A stretch of 64,000 nucleotides of DNA from Halpernia humi (GCF_900108025.1 NZ_FNUS01000001.1:558001-622000); one strand, 5' to 3'; counted from the stretch's first letter, positions 34,365-43,639 are shown. The notes: generated by a model not told the origin, from the sequence alone. Made by a program: numbers and translations.

Positions 34365-35075
34365 CTAAACCGTCTTCCAAGCCGCTTCCAAAGCCAACTC
34401 TATCATTGGTTTTAGAGCCGTTTGTCTTTGGTCCGCGGAAATATTTTCACCAGTCGGAATAACGTCGGAAACCGTTAAAATCGTCGCCGCATTTTTACCC
34501 AAATAACGCGCGTTGGCGAAAAGTGCAAAGGCTTCCATTTCTACCGCAGGACAATTGTATTTTGTGGCTATTTCTGGGATTTCTGGGTTTTTACGGTAAA
34601 AAATATCACTACTGTGGATGTTGCAACTTTTTGCATTTAAGGATAATTCTTCAGCCGTTTCATTGATGATATCGAAAATATTGCCTTGGTGGGGCATTAG
34701 TTCCTCCTCCATTTCCCAGGCGTATTTTGCGTAAGTACTTTCACTCGCGGCATTATCGATATTGATGAGGTCAAAAACTTTCAAATCTGTGGTATAAGCG
34801 CCGCAAGTTCCGATGCGGATGATGGTGTCCACTTCATATTCAGTGTAAAGTTCAAAAGAATAAATCCCGATACTTGGAAAGCCCATTCCGCTTGCACCGA
34901 CGGAGATTTCCTTGCCTTTATAAAGTCCGGTATAATAAAAAATACCTCTGGTTTGACTTACCAAACGCGGATTTTCAAGAAAATTTTCTGCGATGTATTT
35001 TGCCCGTAACGGATCTCCGGGTTGTAAAACGACTTTAGAAATGTCGCCTTTTTTTGCACTGATGTGAATGCTCAT
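34365..35075 (-). CDS. deoD: Purine-nucleoside phosphorylase DeoD type
   Basis: A 236-residue hexameric-type purine nucleoside phosphorylase that splits (deoxy)purine nucleosides with phosphate for base salvage. The phosphate site GASGMGFPSIGIYSFEL, the ribose site VEMEAFALFANAR and the base-site LTVSDVIPTGE (Asp) are all present. HISAKKGDISKVVLQPGDPL is the typical N-terminus. It stands alone between the PIN module and the MITE-containing spacer. Confidence 0.95.
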   Translation of the reverse strand: MSIHISAKKGDISKVVLQPGDPLRAKYIAENFLENPRLVSQTRGIFYYTGLYKGKEISVGASGMGFPSIGIYSFELYTEYEVDTIIRIGTCGAYTTDLKVFDLINIDNAASESTYAKYAWEMEEELMPHQGNIFDIINETAEELSLNAKSCNIHSSDIFYRKNPEIPEIATKYNCPAVEMEAFALFANARYLGKNAATILTVSDVIPTGENISADQRQTALKPMIELALEAAWKTV

Positions 35076-35156
35076 ATTTTAATTTTTGAATGATTGGTAA
35101 AGATAATCACTTTTAAATAATGATAAAAAACAAAGGGAAATTAAGTTTAAAAAAAA

Positions 35157-35391
35157 TAAATAGTACCTGTTGTGCATTTAGACAAGCTGCATAATTAACC
35201 GTAAATCAAGTTAAACGCAAAGGCGCAAGAACTTAGTTATTATGAAAATAGTTCTAAGGCGCAAGAAAATCAAAGATTTTCATCTTTTAACGAAGTTAAA
35301 ATTTTGCGCCTTATAAACGTAAATATTTGAAAATAAATTATTTGCGCCTTTGTGTTTAATATTTTTCTTTATGCACAACAGGTAAATAGTA
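35157..35391. mobile_element. MITE-like element, 217 bp, with perfect 9-bp target duplication
   Basis: TAAATAGTA at 35157-35165 and 35383-35391 flank a 217-bp segment whose ends are perfect 12-bp inverted repeats (CCTGTTGTGCAT at 35166-35177, ATGCACAACAGG at 35371-35382). Inside, AAACGCAAAGGCGCAA is mirrored at 15 of 16 positions by TTGCGCCTTTGTGTTT, so the element folds on itself. No gene is inside. This is the structure of a non-autonomous transposon moved by an outside transposase. Both flanks of this 447-bp spacer are otherwise AT-rich and featureless. Confidence 0.88.
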
Positions 35392-35522
35392 TCTTTTAAA
35401 TATATTAAAATACATATTTATCAAAAATTATTTACTTCTAAAAAAAACACCCAAAAATCGCCTATTTTTTGTATTTTTAACCAAACGAAATATTAAATTT
35501 TATACTTTAAAATAATCCTCTT

Positions 35523-37145
35523 ATGAAGCGAAGCACTTTTTTGACGACCTCTGCTATGGCGGCGTTGGGTTTTAATACACTATTTGCAGCCAACTCATCT
35601 TCCAAAGTGAAAGTAAATAATAAAAAAACAGATAAAATTCAGGATAGCGAAGACAAATTCGAATTAAATGAAATAACGGTTTTGGAACTTCAAGATAAAA
35701 TGGAGAAAGGTACTTATACTTCAGAACAAATTACCCAACTTTATTTGGATCGCATTGAAAACATGGATAAAAACGGTCCAAAACTTAATACCATGATTGA
35801 AATTAATCCAGATGCTCTGGCAATTGCAAGAACCATGGATCAAGAGAGAAAAGAGGGTAAAATAAGAGGTGCACTCCACGGAATTCCCATTGTAATAAAA
35901 GATAATATTGACACGGCCGACAATATGATGACTACAGCAGGCGCGCTCGCTTTAGTAGGAAACATAGCAAAAAAAGATGCGTTTATTGTAACACAATTAA
36001 GAAATGCAGGCGCTGTAATTTTAGGCAAAACCAATCTGAGCGAATGGGCAAATTTTCGTTCTACAAATTCTAGTTCAGGCTGGAGCAGTCGTGGTTTACA
36101 AACTAAAAACCCCTATATTTTAGATCATTCGCCGTGTGGCTCTAGTGCAGGTTCTGGTTCCGCCGTATCGGCGAATTTATCGGCGATAGCAATTGGAACA
36201 GAAACGGATGGTTCTATCACTTGTCCTGCCTCTATCAATGGTGCGGTTGGTATAAAACCAACTGTTGGTTTGGTGAGCCGCTCCGGTATTATTCCAATTT
36301 CGAGCACGCAAGATACAGCAGGACCTTTAACGAGAACTGTTACTGATGCGGCCATTTTGCTAGAAATAATAGCCGGTGTAGATGATTCTGATGCTGTGAC
36401 GAAAGAAAGCAGTGGCAAAAAAACCAATTACACCAAATTTTTAAATATCGACGGTTTAAAAGGAAAAAGAATTGGCGTGCAAAAAGGAAAATACACCAAT
36501 CAATTTTTAAATGAATTACAAGAAAAAGCATTGGATCTTTTAAAACAACAAGGCGCAACCATAGTAGAAATTGACTATCTAGACAAAATAAATGCATTAG
36601 GAAATGATGAACTTGAAGTCATGAAATATGAGTTTAAAAACGGTGTAAATGCTTACCTGAAAAATGCCAATGCAAAAGTTAAAAATTTAGCCGACGTCAT
36701 AGAATTTAATTTAAAAAATGAAGCCGAAGCCATGCCCACTTTTAAACAAGAACTTCTGGTTCAAAGCGAAGAAAAGAAAGGTTTAGACGATCCCGCTTAC
36801 AAAAAAGCTTTAGAAAAAAGCCATCAAGGCGCCAAACAAATTATTGATAATGTGATGCAAAAAAATAAATTGGATGCCATCACAGGTTTAACCATCGGCC
36901 CGGCTTGCAGTATCGATATTATTTATGGCGACAAATGGGGCGAAGTTTCTTTAACAGCGCCTGCGGCGATGAGTGGCTATCCGCATATTTCTCTGCCTTG
37001 TGGAAAAGTGTATGATTTGCCGGTTGGATTATCGTTTTTCAGCGGCGCGTACCGTGAAGCTGAAATTATTGAAATGGCTTACGCTTACGAGCAAGCCAGC
37101 AAACACAGAATAAAACCAGAATTTACGAAATCGTTTTTAGCCTAA
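35523..37145 (+). CDS. Exported amidase-signature enzyme
   Basis: A 540-residue amidase-signature (AS) family protein. The Ser-cisSer-Lys triad is recognisable: Lys in PIVIKDNIDTAD, cis-Ser in GSSAGSGSAVSA and the nucleophile Ser in GTETDGSITCPAS. The N-terminus MKRSTFLTTSAMAALGFNTLFAA is a signal sequence, so it probably works in the periplasm, unlike GatA. Relatives hydrolyse peptide amides or fatty amides. It starts 130 bases right of the MITE-like element, which may influence its promoter. Confidence 0.9.
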   Translation: MKRSTFLTTSAMAALGFNTLFAANSSSKVKVNNKKTDKIQDSEDKFELNEITVLELQDKMEKGTYTSEQITQLYLDRIENMDKNGPKLNTMIEINPDALAIARTMDQERKEGKIRGALHGIPIVIKDNIDTADNMMTTAGALALVGNIAKKDAFIVTQLRNAGAVILGKTNLSEWANFRSTNSSSGWSSRGLQTKNPYILDHSPCGSSAGSGSAVSANLSAIAIGTETDGSITCPASINGAVGIKPTVGLVSRSGIIPISSTQDTAGPLTRTVTDAAILLEIIAGVDDSDAVTKESSGKKTNYTKFLNIDGLKGKRIGVQKGKYTNQFLNELQEKALDLLKQQGATIVEIDYLDKINALGNDELEVMKYEFKNGVNAYLKNANAKVKNLADVIEFNLKNEAEAMPTFKQELLVQSEEKKGLDDPAYKKALEKSHQGAKQIIDNVMQKNKLDAITGLTIGPACSIDIIYGDKWGEVSLTAPAAMSGYPHISLPCGKVYDLPVGLSFFSGAYREAEIIEMAYAYEQASKHRIKPEFTKSFLA

Positions 37146-37333
37146 TATTTAAAAACTATCAACGTTTTGTGAAGAAAAAGACAGTTTGCAATTTATTTAA
37201 TGTTAAAATTAAAGTTTATTATCCACGAAAATTAAATGGTATGCAAGTGAAAACTGGAAATTAAAGAAAATGACTTTAAAAGAAATTAAAGTGAAGGTTT
37301 GAAAATTTTCAAAATTAAATTTCAAAATAACAA

Positions 37334-37546
37334 ATGACAGAAGAACTTAAAGATAGTATCGGCCAAATTTTTTGGTTCGCCATTTTTGTGACACCTTTTT
37401 TAACGATTCCTTTGGTTTGGAAATTTTATAAAGGCGCCAAAGTATATCGAATAATTATCGGGTTTTTTCTTGCTGTCATCCTTTCATTTTTCTTTTATTT
37501 TATCAGTTTAGCAATTCTCTTTAGAGATGGAATGGGGCCGAGTTAA
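37334..37546 (+). CDS. Small two-helix membrane protein
   Basis: A 70-residue protein with two hydrophobic segments (IFWFAIFVTPFLTIPLVW and IIIGFFLAVILSFFFYFISL) and little else. No family recognised. It stands alone between the amidase and a methyltransferase, with about 190 bases before it. Confidence 0.5.
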   Translation: MTEELKDSIGQIFWFAIFVTPFLTIPLVWKFYKGAKVYRIIIGFFLAVILSFFFYFISLAILFRDGMGPS

Positions 37547-37665
37547 ATGATAGTTTAAACCGTTTTTTTTAATCGAACTATTACAATTTCACAATCCGAA
37601 ACGATAAAATAAGGTCAAAAAACATGTAAATTTGTAATTCAAAACTAAATTTCAAAACAGCAAAA

Positions 37666-38277
37666 ATGGCATCTACACAAAAAGATTATTTTTCAGAAAA
37701 AGCAGAAGAATTTGATGTGCAATCATCTATCACCCAAAATGTGGGCAATATTGGCCAATTAATTTTAAAAGAAATTCCCTTTTCAAAAGAAATGCATGTG
37801 ATGGATTTCGGCTCGGGCACGGGTTTGCTGTTGTCACAAATTGCGCCATTCGTAAAAGAAATCACCGCTATCGACATTTCTAAAGCCATGATTGGCGTAT
37901 TACAATCAAAACTAGATCGCATTGAATGTAAGGTTCAAATTTTAGAAATGGATCTTACAAAAGAAACATTAGAGACTGAATTTGACGCCATAGTTTCATC
38001 CATGACGATTCATCATATAGAAAATGTGCAAGCAATATTTAATAAATTTTATACATTGTTAAAAGACAATGGAAGCATCGCAATTGCCGATCTAGACGTA
38101 GAAGATGGCAGTTTTCACACTGAAGATACCGGCGTTTTCCATACTGGTTTTGATAGAAATGAATTTTTTAAAATTGCAGAAAATGCAGGTTTTAAAGACT
38201 TGAAAATTCAAACAGCAAGCATTATGGAAAAACCAACAGGCCTATATCCTGTTTTCTTGTTAACGGGTAAAAAGTAA
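37666..38277 (+). CDS. Class I SAM-dependent methyltransferase
   Basis: A 203-residue methyltransferase with the SAM loop VMDFGSGTGLLLSQI (motif I), AIDISKAMI (motif II) and IVSSMTIHHIENV (post-II/IV). The substrate is unknown; the fold and length resemble small-molecule methyltransferases of the UbiE/Methyltransf_11 group. TAAATTTG at 37626-37633 matches the -7 box TAnnTTTG upstream. It appears monocistronic. Confidence 0.85.
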   Translation: MASTQKDYFSEKAEEFDVQSSITQNVGNIGQLILKEIPFSKEMHVMDFGSGTGLLLSQIAPFVKEITAIDISKAMIGVLQSKLDRIECKVQILEMDLTKETLETEFDAIVSSMTIHHIENVQAIFNKFYTLLKDNGSIAIADLDVEDGSFHTEDTGVFHTGFDRNEFFKIAENAGFKDLKIQTASIMEKPTGLYPVFLLTGKK

Positions 38278-38511
38278 TTCCTTTTATTTGGTGGAAATTT
38301 GTGTAAATCTTTTAAAATGAAATCGCAAATACTTAAACTAATAAAGAATTGAAATTAATAAAAGCGAAAAATTACGCCTTTTAAAAATTTAATACTTGAA
38401 CCGCAAATTTAGATTTATAACTATCTAATTTGCTGTATTTTTATCAAACATTTGCTTAATTTTAAAATTCAGAAATATTACAGAAACCACCTTTAACTTT
38501 TTTTAAATTAA

Positions 38512-39486
38512 TTAAAACGGCAACGAAATACTTTCTGGCTTAATAAAATCTTTGGTATAAGGATTTTCAAGAAAACTCTTGGGTGGCTTTTGAAATTGAA
38601 GAATATCCTTTTTTTGAATGCCGTAAACTTGCCAATAATTAGAAAGCAATTGCGAAAATACATCTTCGTCCCAAAAACCAAACTGCGCGTCTTGCTCACT
38701 ATTAGCAATTTCTATTGTTATTTTTCCTTCAACATTTTCAACTTTATATTTCGGTGCATAATTTAAAATATAATCTGAATAATGAAATCTGGCATACAAC
38801 TCTTCAAACTGCAACGGATGCAAAACGTGGCCACTTATTTTTTCTAAAATTTCTTTTTGCTTCGCGCCAATCACGCCATTATCTTGCAAACACGCAATAA
38901 ATCCAAAGCCATTCACGCCAAAAGAGAATAATAAATTAATAGCATCATCGCGAAAACTAAAAATATCGGCGGAATATTTTAACTTGAAAACAGCAATGCT
39001 CCAAGGTTTTTTACCTTTAAAAGTGATTGGTTTTATAATAGATTGCAGCATTAAATGAAAATAGCCAAATCGATTTTTTAGCGATTCCGAAAGTCGAAAT
39101 TCTTGTCCAATTTTTTGCAATCTGCTACTTTCATAAGCCATTTCGTAATATAAAAGTCCATAAACCATTCTTCCTGTCCAAAGAAAAAGCAATTCTTCAT
39201 CAAGCGCTTTCATGCCTTCAAAACCCTTGCTATAAGCGGCCTGAATTTTCTCATCCAATTCTGAAAATGCATTTTTCACTTGCGCCGAACAAGGTAATTT
39301 TAAATCAGCGTAAGTGTAAGATTTCATTTTGTCCATCATCTCAATTTTATCTTCGCCAAATTTAAAATGATCCATCAACCATTCAGGAAAAACGGTCATC
39401 GATTCAGTAGTTAAATCACCTGATAAGAAGCAAAAATGATCATCAAAAATTAAATCTATAAAAGGATTATAAAGCGAGTCGGACAT
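38512..39486 (-). CDS. Conserved-looking protein of unknown function
   Basis: A 324-residue cytosolic protein with no motif I can assign. It opens DSLYNPFIDLIFDDHFCFLSGD, has a helical middle part (LLFLWTGRMVYGLLYYEMAYESSRLQ is shortened here to RMVYGLLYYEMAY) and a beta-rich C-terminus with QFGFWDEDVFSQLL. Codon use and length look like a real gene, and no signal peptide or membrane segment is obvious. It lies alone between convergent and divergent neighbours. The function is unknown. Confidence 0.6.
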   Translation of the reverse strand: MSDSLYNPFIDLIFDDHFCFLSGDLTTESMTVFPEWLMDHFKFGEDKIEMMDKMKSYTYADLKLPCSAQVKNAFSELDEKIQAAYSKGFEGMKALDEELLFLWTGRMVYGLLYYEMAYESSRLQKIGQEFRLSESLKNRFGYFHLMLQSIIKPITFKGKKPWSIAVFKLKYSADIFSFRDDAINLLFSFGVNGFGFIACLQDNGVIGAKQKEILEKISGHVLHPLQFEELYARFHYSDYILNYAPKYKVENVEGKITIEIANSEQDAQFGFWDEDVFSQLLSNYWQVYGIQKKDILQFQKPPKSFLENPYTKDFIKPESISLPF

Positions 39487-39597
39487 AAATAGATAAAGAA
39501 ATTAAATTAAAAAAATTTTTGCAAATATAGCCATAAACCTTGTCTTGTGAAGGCCAGAATTTATAATAAAAAAAGAAGGTACTTCCGAAATTATTTT

Positions 39598-39605
39598 TAT
39601 CTTTG
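39598..39605 (+). promoter_or_regulatory. -7 box upstream of the Cys/Met-rich protein gene
   Basis: TATCTTTG matches TAnnTTTG, 30 bases before the ATG at 39636. The matching -33 box is not convincing. Confidence 0.4.
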
Positions 39606-39635
39606 ATTATCAATAACATAAAAAAATCACAGAAT

Positions 39636-39899
39636 ATGAAAAAAATAATTTCAATTTTGGCCATAAGTGCTTTTACATTTACTTATGCGCAAGAAACGCC
39701 AAAAAAAACGTGCTGCGCTGGGAAAGACAAAAAAGAGTGCAAAATGGACGAGAAAAAGATGGCGAAATCTAATAACTCCAAAGCTTGCAAGACGAAAATG
39801 AAAGACTGCAAAATGAGCAAAAAAGACTGCAAAATGGAAATGAAGGAAACAAAAATGGATAAAGCAACAGAAAAAAAAGTAGCAAAACAAACCGCATAA
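39636..39899 (+). CDS. Small secreted Cys/Met/Lys-rich protein, possible metal binder
   Basis: An 87-residue product from the ATG at 39636; the frame stays open 11 codons upstream but only this start gives a signal peptide (MKKIISILAISAFTFTYAQ). The mature part is a run of K, C and M with repeated CKM and KDC units (ECKMDEKKM, KDCKMSKKDCKMEMKETKM) and a CC pair. The Cys plus Met pattern fits periplasmic copper or other soft-metal binding or buffering, an inference from composition. A terminator follows. Confidence 0.7.
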   Translation: MKKIISILAISAFTFTYAQETPKKTCCAGKDKKECKMDEKKMAKSNNSKACKTKMKDCKMSKKDCKMEMKETKMDKATEKKVAKQTA

Positions 39900-39907
39900 A
39901 ATTTTAG

Positions 39908-39929
39908 CCACCTTTTTGGTGGTTTTTTT
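39908..39929 (+). terminator. Terminator after the Cys/Met-rich gene
   Basis: CCACC-TTTTT-GGTGG followed by seven T residues, nine bases past the stop. Confidence 0.8.
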
Positions 39930-39993
39930 ATTGCATTAATATTTTAATTATAACAACACATTCGGTTATATTGGCAAGTGTTTTTAATCATCC

Positions 39994-40374
39994 ATGAACG
40001 CAAAACTTTTTCACAATCTCCTCACCTACTTTACAGCCGCAATTTGGCTCATCAACGGGTTTTTCTGCAAAGTTTTAAACTTCGTTCCAAGGCATCAAAT
40101 GATAGTCGGTGAAATATTGGGAAATGAAAATGCTTTTATTTTTACAAAAATTATTGGCTTTTCAGAAATTGCAATGGCCATTTGGATAATTACTAAATTT
40201 AAGGCCAAAATAAATGCAATTTCGCAAATGTTTATAATTGCACTTATGAATATTTTAGAGTTCATTTTGGTGCCAGATTTATTGCTTTGGGGAAAAATGA
40301 ATATCATTTTCGCATTTTTATTTATATCTTTAATCTTTTATAATCAATTTATTTTGACCAAAAAATTTAAATAA
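39994..40374 (+). CDS. DoxX-like membrane protein
   Basis: A 126-residue protein with four predicted membrane helices, the typical DoxX-like layout (YFTAAIWLINGFFCKVLNFVPRH at the start). It precedes a DUF2071 gene by six bases, a pairing often seen in Bacteroidota. It opens a four-gene run to 42246 with overlapping or nearly touching genes. Function unknown; DoxX relatives have been linked to redox and sulfur metabolism. Confidence 0.75.
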   Translation: MNAKLFHNLLTYFTAAIWLINGFFCKVLNFVPRHQMIVGEILGNENAFIFTKIIGFSEIAMAIWIITKFKAKINAISQMFIIALMNILEFILVPDLLLWGKMNIIFAFLFISLIFYNQFILTKKFK

Positions 40375-40380
40375 AATCAA

Positions 40381-41121
40381 ATGTTTGATTTCCTAAAAAA
40401 CCATCCTTTTGCCGTTGAAGCGCATTTCAAATCTTCCACTGTTCTTACTTTTGCCGTGCCAAAGGAAGAATTGCAATCGCTCATTCCAGAATGTTTACAA
40501 CTCGATACTTTTCAAGACAAATATGCGTTTATTGCAATCGCAATGGTGCAAACAGAACATTTACGGCCAAAAGGTTTCCCAGAATTTTTGGGCAATAATT
40601 TTTTCTTAATTGGCTACCGCATTTTTGTGCGTTTTACCAATAGAAAAGGCAAAAAATTGCGCGGGCTTTACATCATAAAATCTGAAACCGACAAAAAGAA
40701 AATGGAATTTGATGGCAATATTTTTACACATTATAATTACACAACGACTGATATTTCGCAAAAAATTGAAAATGATAATTTAATTATTTCCTCAGAAAAA
40801 TCGAATTTTAAATTAACAATAGATAAAACTGAAGAAGACGCGAAACTTCCTGAACATTCGCCATTTTCAGATTGGGCAGAAGCGCGCCGTTTTGCAGGCC
40901 CACTTCCGTTCACCTTCACTTACAACAAAATAAAAAAAGAAGTTCTAGTTATAGAAGGCGTTCGCGAGAATTGGAAACCCAAACCTTTAAAAATAATCGA
41001 TTATAATTTCGAATTTCTAAACCAATTAAATTTAAAAAATGTCGTTTTAGCCAACGCTTTTATCATAGAAAATATTCCCTATTGGTGGAAAAAAGGCAAA
41101 ATAGAACTATGGAAACCTTAA
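40381..41121 (+). CDS. DUF2071 domain protein
   Basis: A 246-residue member of the DUF2071 (acetoacetate decarboxylase-like fold) family. HFKSSTVLTFAVPKEELQSLIP at the start and FLIGYRIFVRFTNRKGKKLRGLYI in the middle are family-like. An Arg-rich segment (WAEARRFAGPLPFTF) follows. The biochemical role is unknown. It sits second in the DoxX-led operon, and its last 13 bases overlap the start of the methyltransferase gene. Confidence 0.75.
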   Translation: MFDFLKNHPFAVEAHFKSSTVLTFAVPKEELQSLIPECLQLDTFQDKYAFIAIAMVQTEHLRPKGFPEFLGNNFFLIGYRIFVRFTNRKGKKLRGLYIIKSETDKKKMEFDGNIFTHYNYTTTDISQKIENDNLIISSEKSNFKLTIDKTEEDAKLPEHSPFSDWAEARRFAGPLPFTFTYNKIKKEVLVIEGVRENWKPKPLKIIDYNFEFLNQLNLKNVVLANAFIIENIPYWWKKGKIELWKP

Positions 41122-41867
41122 GAAAACCGTTTCAAGGTGTTACAAATATCATCCGATTTAATTGGCATTTTTACATTTTGTCGCTTCTATTTTTGTGTGC
41201 TTTATTTTTCTTAAAAATCGTTCTCCCAGAAAATTATTCGCCTTATTTATTAATATTAATTGTAACAATTTTCATCACAACTGCAAGTTCATTGTTGGTT
41301 TCTTTTTTCGTTTACGATTGCACAGATTTGTATGAATTAAACTGGATAAAAAATACGGACGAGAATTTAAAAATCGTAAATATCAACGCAGGTTTTGATG
41401 AAATAAGCGCCGTTTTAAAACATAAATTTAAAAATGCAGAATTCAGCATTTTTGATTTTTATAATCCGAAAACGCACACAGAAGTTTCGATTAAAAGAGC
41501 CAGAAAAGTATATCCCAATTTTCCCGAAACCATAGAAATTTCAACTAATAAAATACCTTTAAAGACTGAAAGTGTTGATAAAATTTTCCTCTTTTTTGCC
41601 GCACATGAGATTAGAAAAGATGCAGAAAGAATTATTTTCTTTAAAGAATTGCATCGAATTTTGAAGCCAAATGGTGAAATTTATGTCACCGAACATCTGC
41701 GGAATTTGCCCAATTTTTTAGCTTACAATATTGGTTTTTTTCATTTTTTACCAAAGAATTCTTGGCTGAAAACTTTTATAAGTGCTTCATTAAACATTAA
41801 ATTAAAACAGAAAAAAACACCATTCATTACCACTTTTACCCTTCAAAAAAATGGAATTACACCTTAA
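41109..41867 (+). CDS. Membrane-anchored SAM-dependent methyltransferase
   Basis: A 252-residue protein from the ATG at 41109, which overlaps the preceding gene by 13 bases. Two N-terminal hydrophobic segments (FYILSLLFLCALFFLKIVL and LLILIVTIFITTASSLLVSF) precede a methyltransferase domain with a degenerate SAM loop (LKIVNINAGFDEISAVL) and the more usual KIFLFFAAHEIRKDAERI and LHRILKPNGEIYVTEHL. Anchoring and operon context suggest a lipid or membrane substrate, which is speculative. Confidence 0.7.
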   Translation: METLRKPFQGVTNIIRFNWHFYILSLLFLCALFFLKIVLPENYSPYLLILIVTIFITTASSLLVSFFVYDCTDLYELNWIKNTDENLKIVNINAGFDEISAVLKHKFKNAEFSIFDFYNPKTHTEVSIKRARKVYPNFPETIEISTNKIPLKTESVDKIFLFFAAHEIRKDAERIIFFKELHRILKPNGEIYVTEHLRNLPNFLAYNIGFFHFLPKNSWLKTFISASLNIKLKQKKTPFITTFTLQKNGITP

Positions 41868-42246
41868 AATAATTGGTGCTTTACTCATCGTTTTAGCACT
41901 TGTTCACGTTATTTTCCCGCGCTACTTTAAATGGAAAGTTGAGTTACAAAATTTAAGTTTGGTAAACCGGCAAATGACGTACATTCATACTTTTTTTATT
42001 GCGCTGACGGTTTTTTTGATGGGCATTTTATGTTTAACATCGGACACAGATTTAGTAGAAACCAGTTTTGGAAAGCGCATTTCTTTGGGACTTGGGATTT
42101 TTTGGGGCATTCGCTTTTTCATTCAGTTTTTCGTTTATTCATCGCAATTGTGGCGCGGCAAAACATTTGAAACTGTTGTGCATATTGTGTTTTCTATTTT
42201 GTGGGCATATTTTACAATTGTCTTTTTTAGAATTTATTTAATTTAA
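41851..42246 (+). CDS. Four-helix membrane protein of unknown function
   Basis: A 131-residue hydrophobic protein with about four membrane segments, starting 17 bases inside the methyltransferase gene. The phrase KWKVELQNLSLVNRQMTYIHTFF between helices is similar in style to uncharacterised Bacteroidota membrane proteins. It is the last member of the DoxX-DUF2071-methyltransferase unit. No function can be assigned. Confidence 0.65.
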   Translation: MELHLKIIGALLIVLALVHVIFPRYFKWKVELQNLSLVNRQMTYIHTFFIALTVFLMGILCLTSDTDLVETSFGKRISLGLGIFWGIRFFIQFFVYSSQLWRGKTFETVVHIVFSILWAYFTIVFFRIYLI

Positions 42247-42388
42247 TTTCTATGAAAATCCCATTTTTATGCGAGTTTTAAACTGTATGGAAGTTGCAAA
42301 TAGGCATGCAAATTATATTTTAAAAAATAAAGATTGTAACAATTTAGTTTAAGAAATTAGCAATACATTATAAAAAAAATTAAATAAA

Positions 42389-43639
42389 ATGAAAGTAGAA
42401 AACACTTCGAGCGAAAAAGAAATCGCAAGCAAACCCGTTCACCCCTTTTTGTTTACTATACTCATCTTACCGATGGGCGTTTCGGTTGGTTTTGTCTCGG
42501 TTACACTTGGTTATCTTCTTTCACAAGCGGGCATTTCTGTACAAAAAATTGCCGCTTTGGTGGCTGCTACTCTACTGCCGCACATCTTTAAATTTATTTG
42601 GGCTCCGCTTGTAGATACCACACTTTCATTCAAAAAATGGTATTTATTAGCTAGTATTATTGGATCCATCGGGATTTTCGCGACAGGCGTTTTACCACTA
42701 AAGGAGTCGAGTTTGGCTTATTTAACGCTGATTATTTTATTGTCACAATTTGCAATTACTTTTCTATGTATGGCGACAGAAGGTTTGATGGCGTACGATG
42801 TTCCGCTAGAATTAAAAGGAAGAGCAGGCGGATTTTTTCAGGCAGGAAATCTGGGCGGCGTAGGGATTGGTGGCGGACTTGGCCTTTTTCTTGCGCAGCA
42901 TGTATCTGCACCTTGGGTGGTGAGCGCAATTTTAGGTTTGGTGTGTTTTGCATGTTGCTTTGCACTTCTTTTTTTTAAAGATCCAAAAATTACAATTAGA
43001 GAAGAAAACATCCGAAAAACGTATGAAAATTTATTTAAAGATGTTTGGGAAACTTTAAAAACAAAAAGCGGTTTATTAGCATTAGTGCTTTGCTTTTTAA
43101 CGCTTGGCACGGGCGCAATTAGTGGCTTGTGGGCTTCAGTTGCAAAGGATTGGCATGCAAGTGTAGAAACTGTAGAAATTGCAACCGGCGTCTTTAGCGG
43201 TTTAATTTCCGCTGTTGGTTGTTTGCTCGGCGGCTATATTTGCGACCGTATGAACAGTAGAAATGCCTATTTAATTTTTGGCTTGTCTGCGGCGGCTTGT
43301 GCGGTTTGCATGGCATATTCTCCACGAACAGAATTAATGTTTATTATTTGGACTTCACTTTACGCAATGACGACGGGACTTTGCTATGCAGGATTTACCG
43401 CCTTTACGATGGAAACAATTGGAAAAGGTGCCGCTGCAACCAAATATAATATTTTTGCGGCACTTTCAAATTCGCCAATTTATTTAATGACTTACATTGT
43501 TGGCGTTGCATACAGCCATTTTGGTGCAAAAGGCATGCTCAATACTGAAGCCGCTTTTACAGTGGGAGCCGTGTTACTGTTTTTAATTGTAAGAAAATTA
43601 ATGGACCGTTCTACTGTTAAAATTGAAATTAAAAATTAG
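42389..43639 (+). CDS. MFS transporter, AmpG/PAT-like
   Basis: A 416-residue 12-helix carrier of the major facilitator superfamily. The sequence EGLMAYDVPLELKGRAGGFFQAGNLGGVGIGG resembles AmpG and the peptide/acetyl-CoA (PAT) transporters, where it is split here as MAYDVPLELKGRAGGFFQAG. Substrates of such carriers include muropeptides. The call to AmpG is by family style only. It follows a 142-base gap after the DoxX operon. Confidence 0.8.
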   Translation: MKVENTSSEKEIASKPVHPFLFTILILPMGVSVGFVSVTLGYLLSQAGISVQKIAALVAATLLPHIFKFIWAPLVDTTLSFKKWYLLASIIGSIGIFATGVLPLKESSLAYLTLIILLSQFAITFLCMATEGLMAYDVPLELKGRAGGFFQAGNLGGVGIGGGLGLFLAQHVSAPWVVSAILGLVCFACCFALLFFKDPKITIREENIRKTYENLFKDVWETLKTKSGLLALVLCFLTLGTGAISGLWASVAKDWHASVETVEIATGVFSGLISAVGCLLGGYICDRMNSRNAYLIFGLSAAACAVCMAYSPRTELMFIIWTSLYAMTTGLCYAGFTAFTMETIGKGAAATKYNIFAALSNSPIYLMTYIVGVAYSHFGAKGMLNTEAAFTVGAVLLFLIVRKLMDRSTVKIEIKN

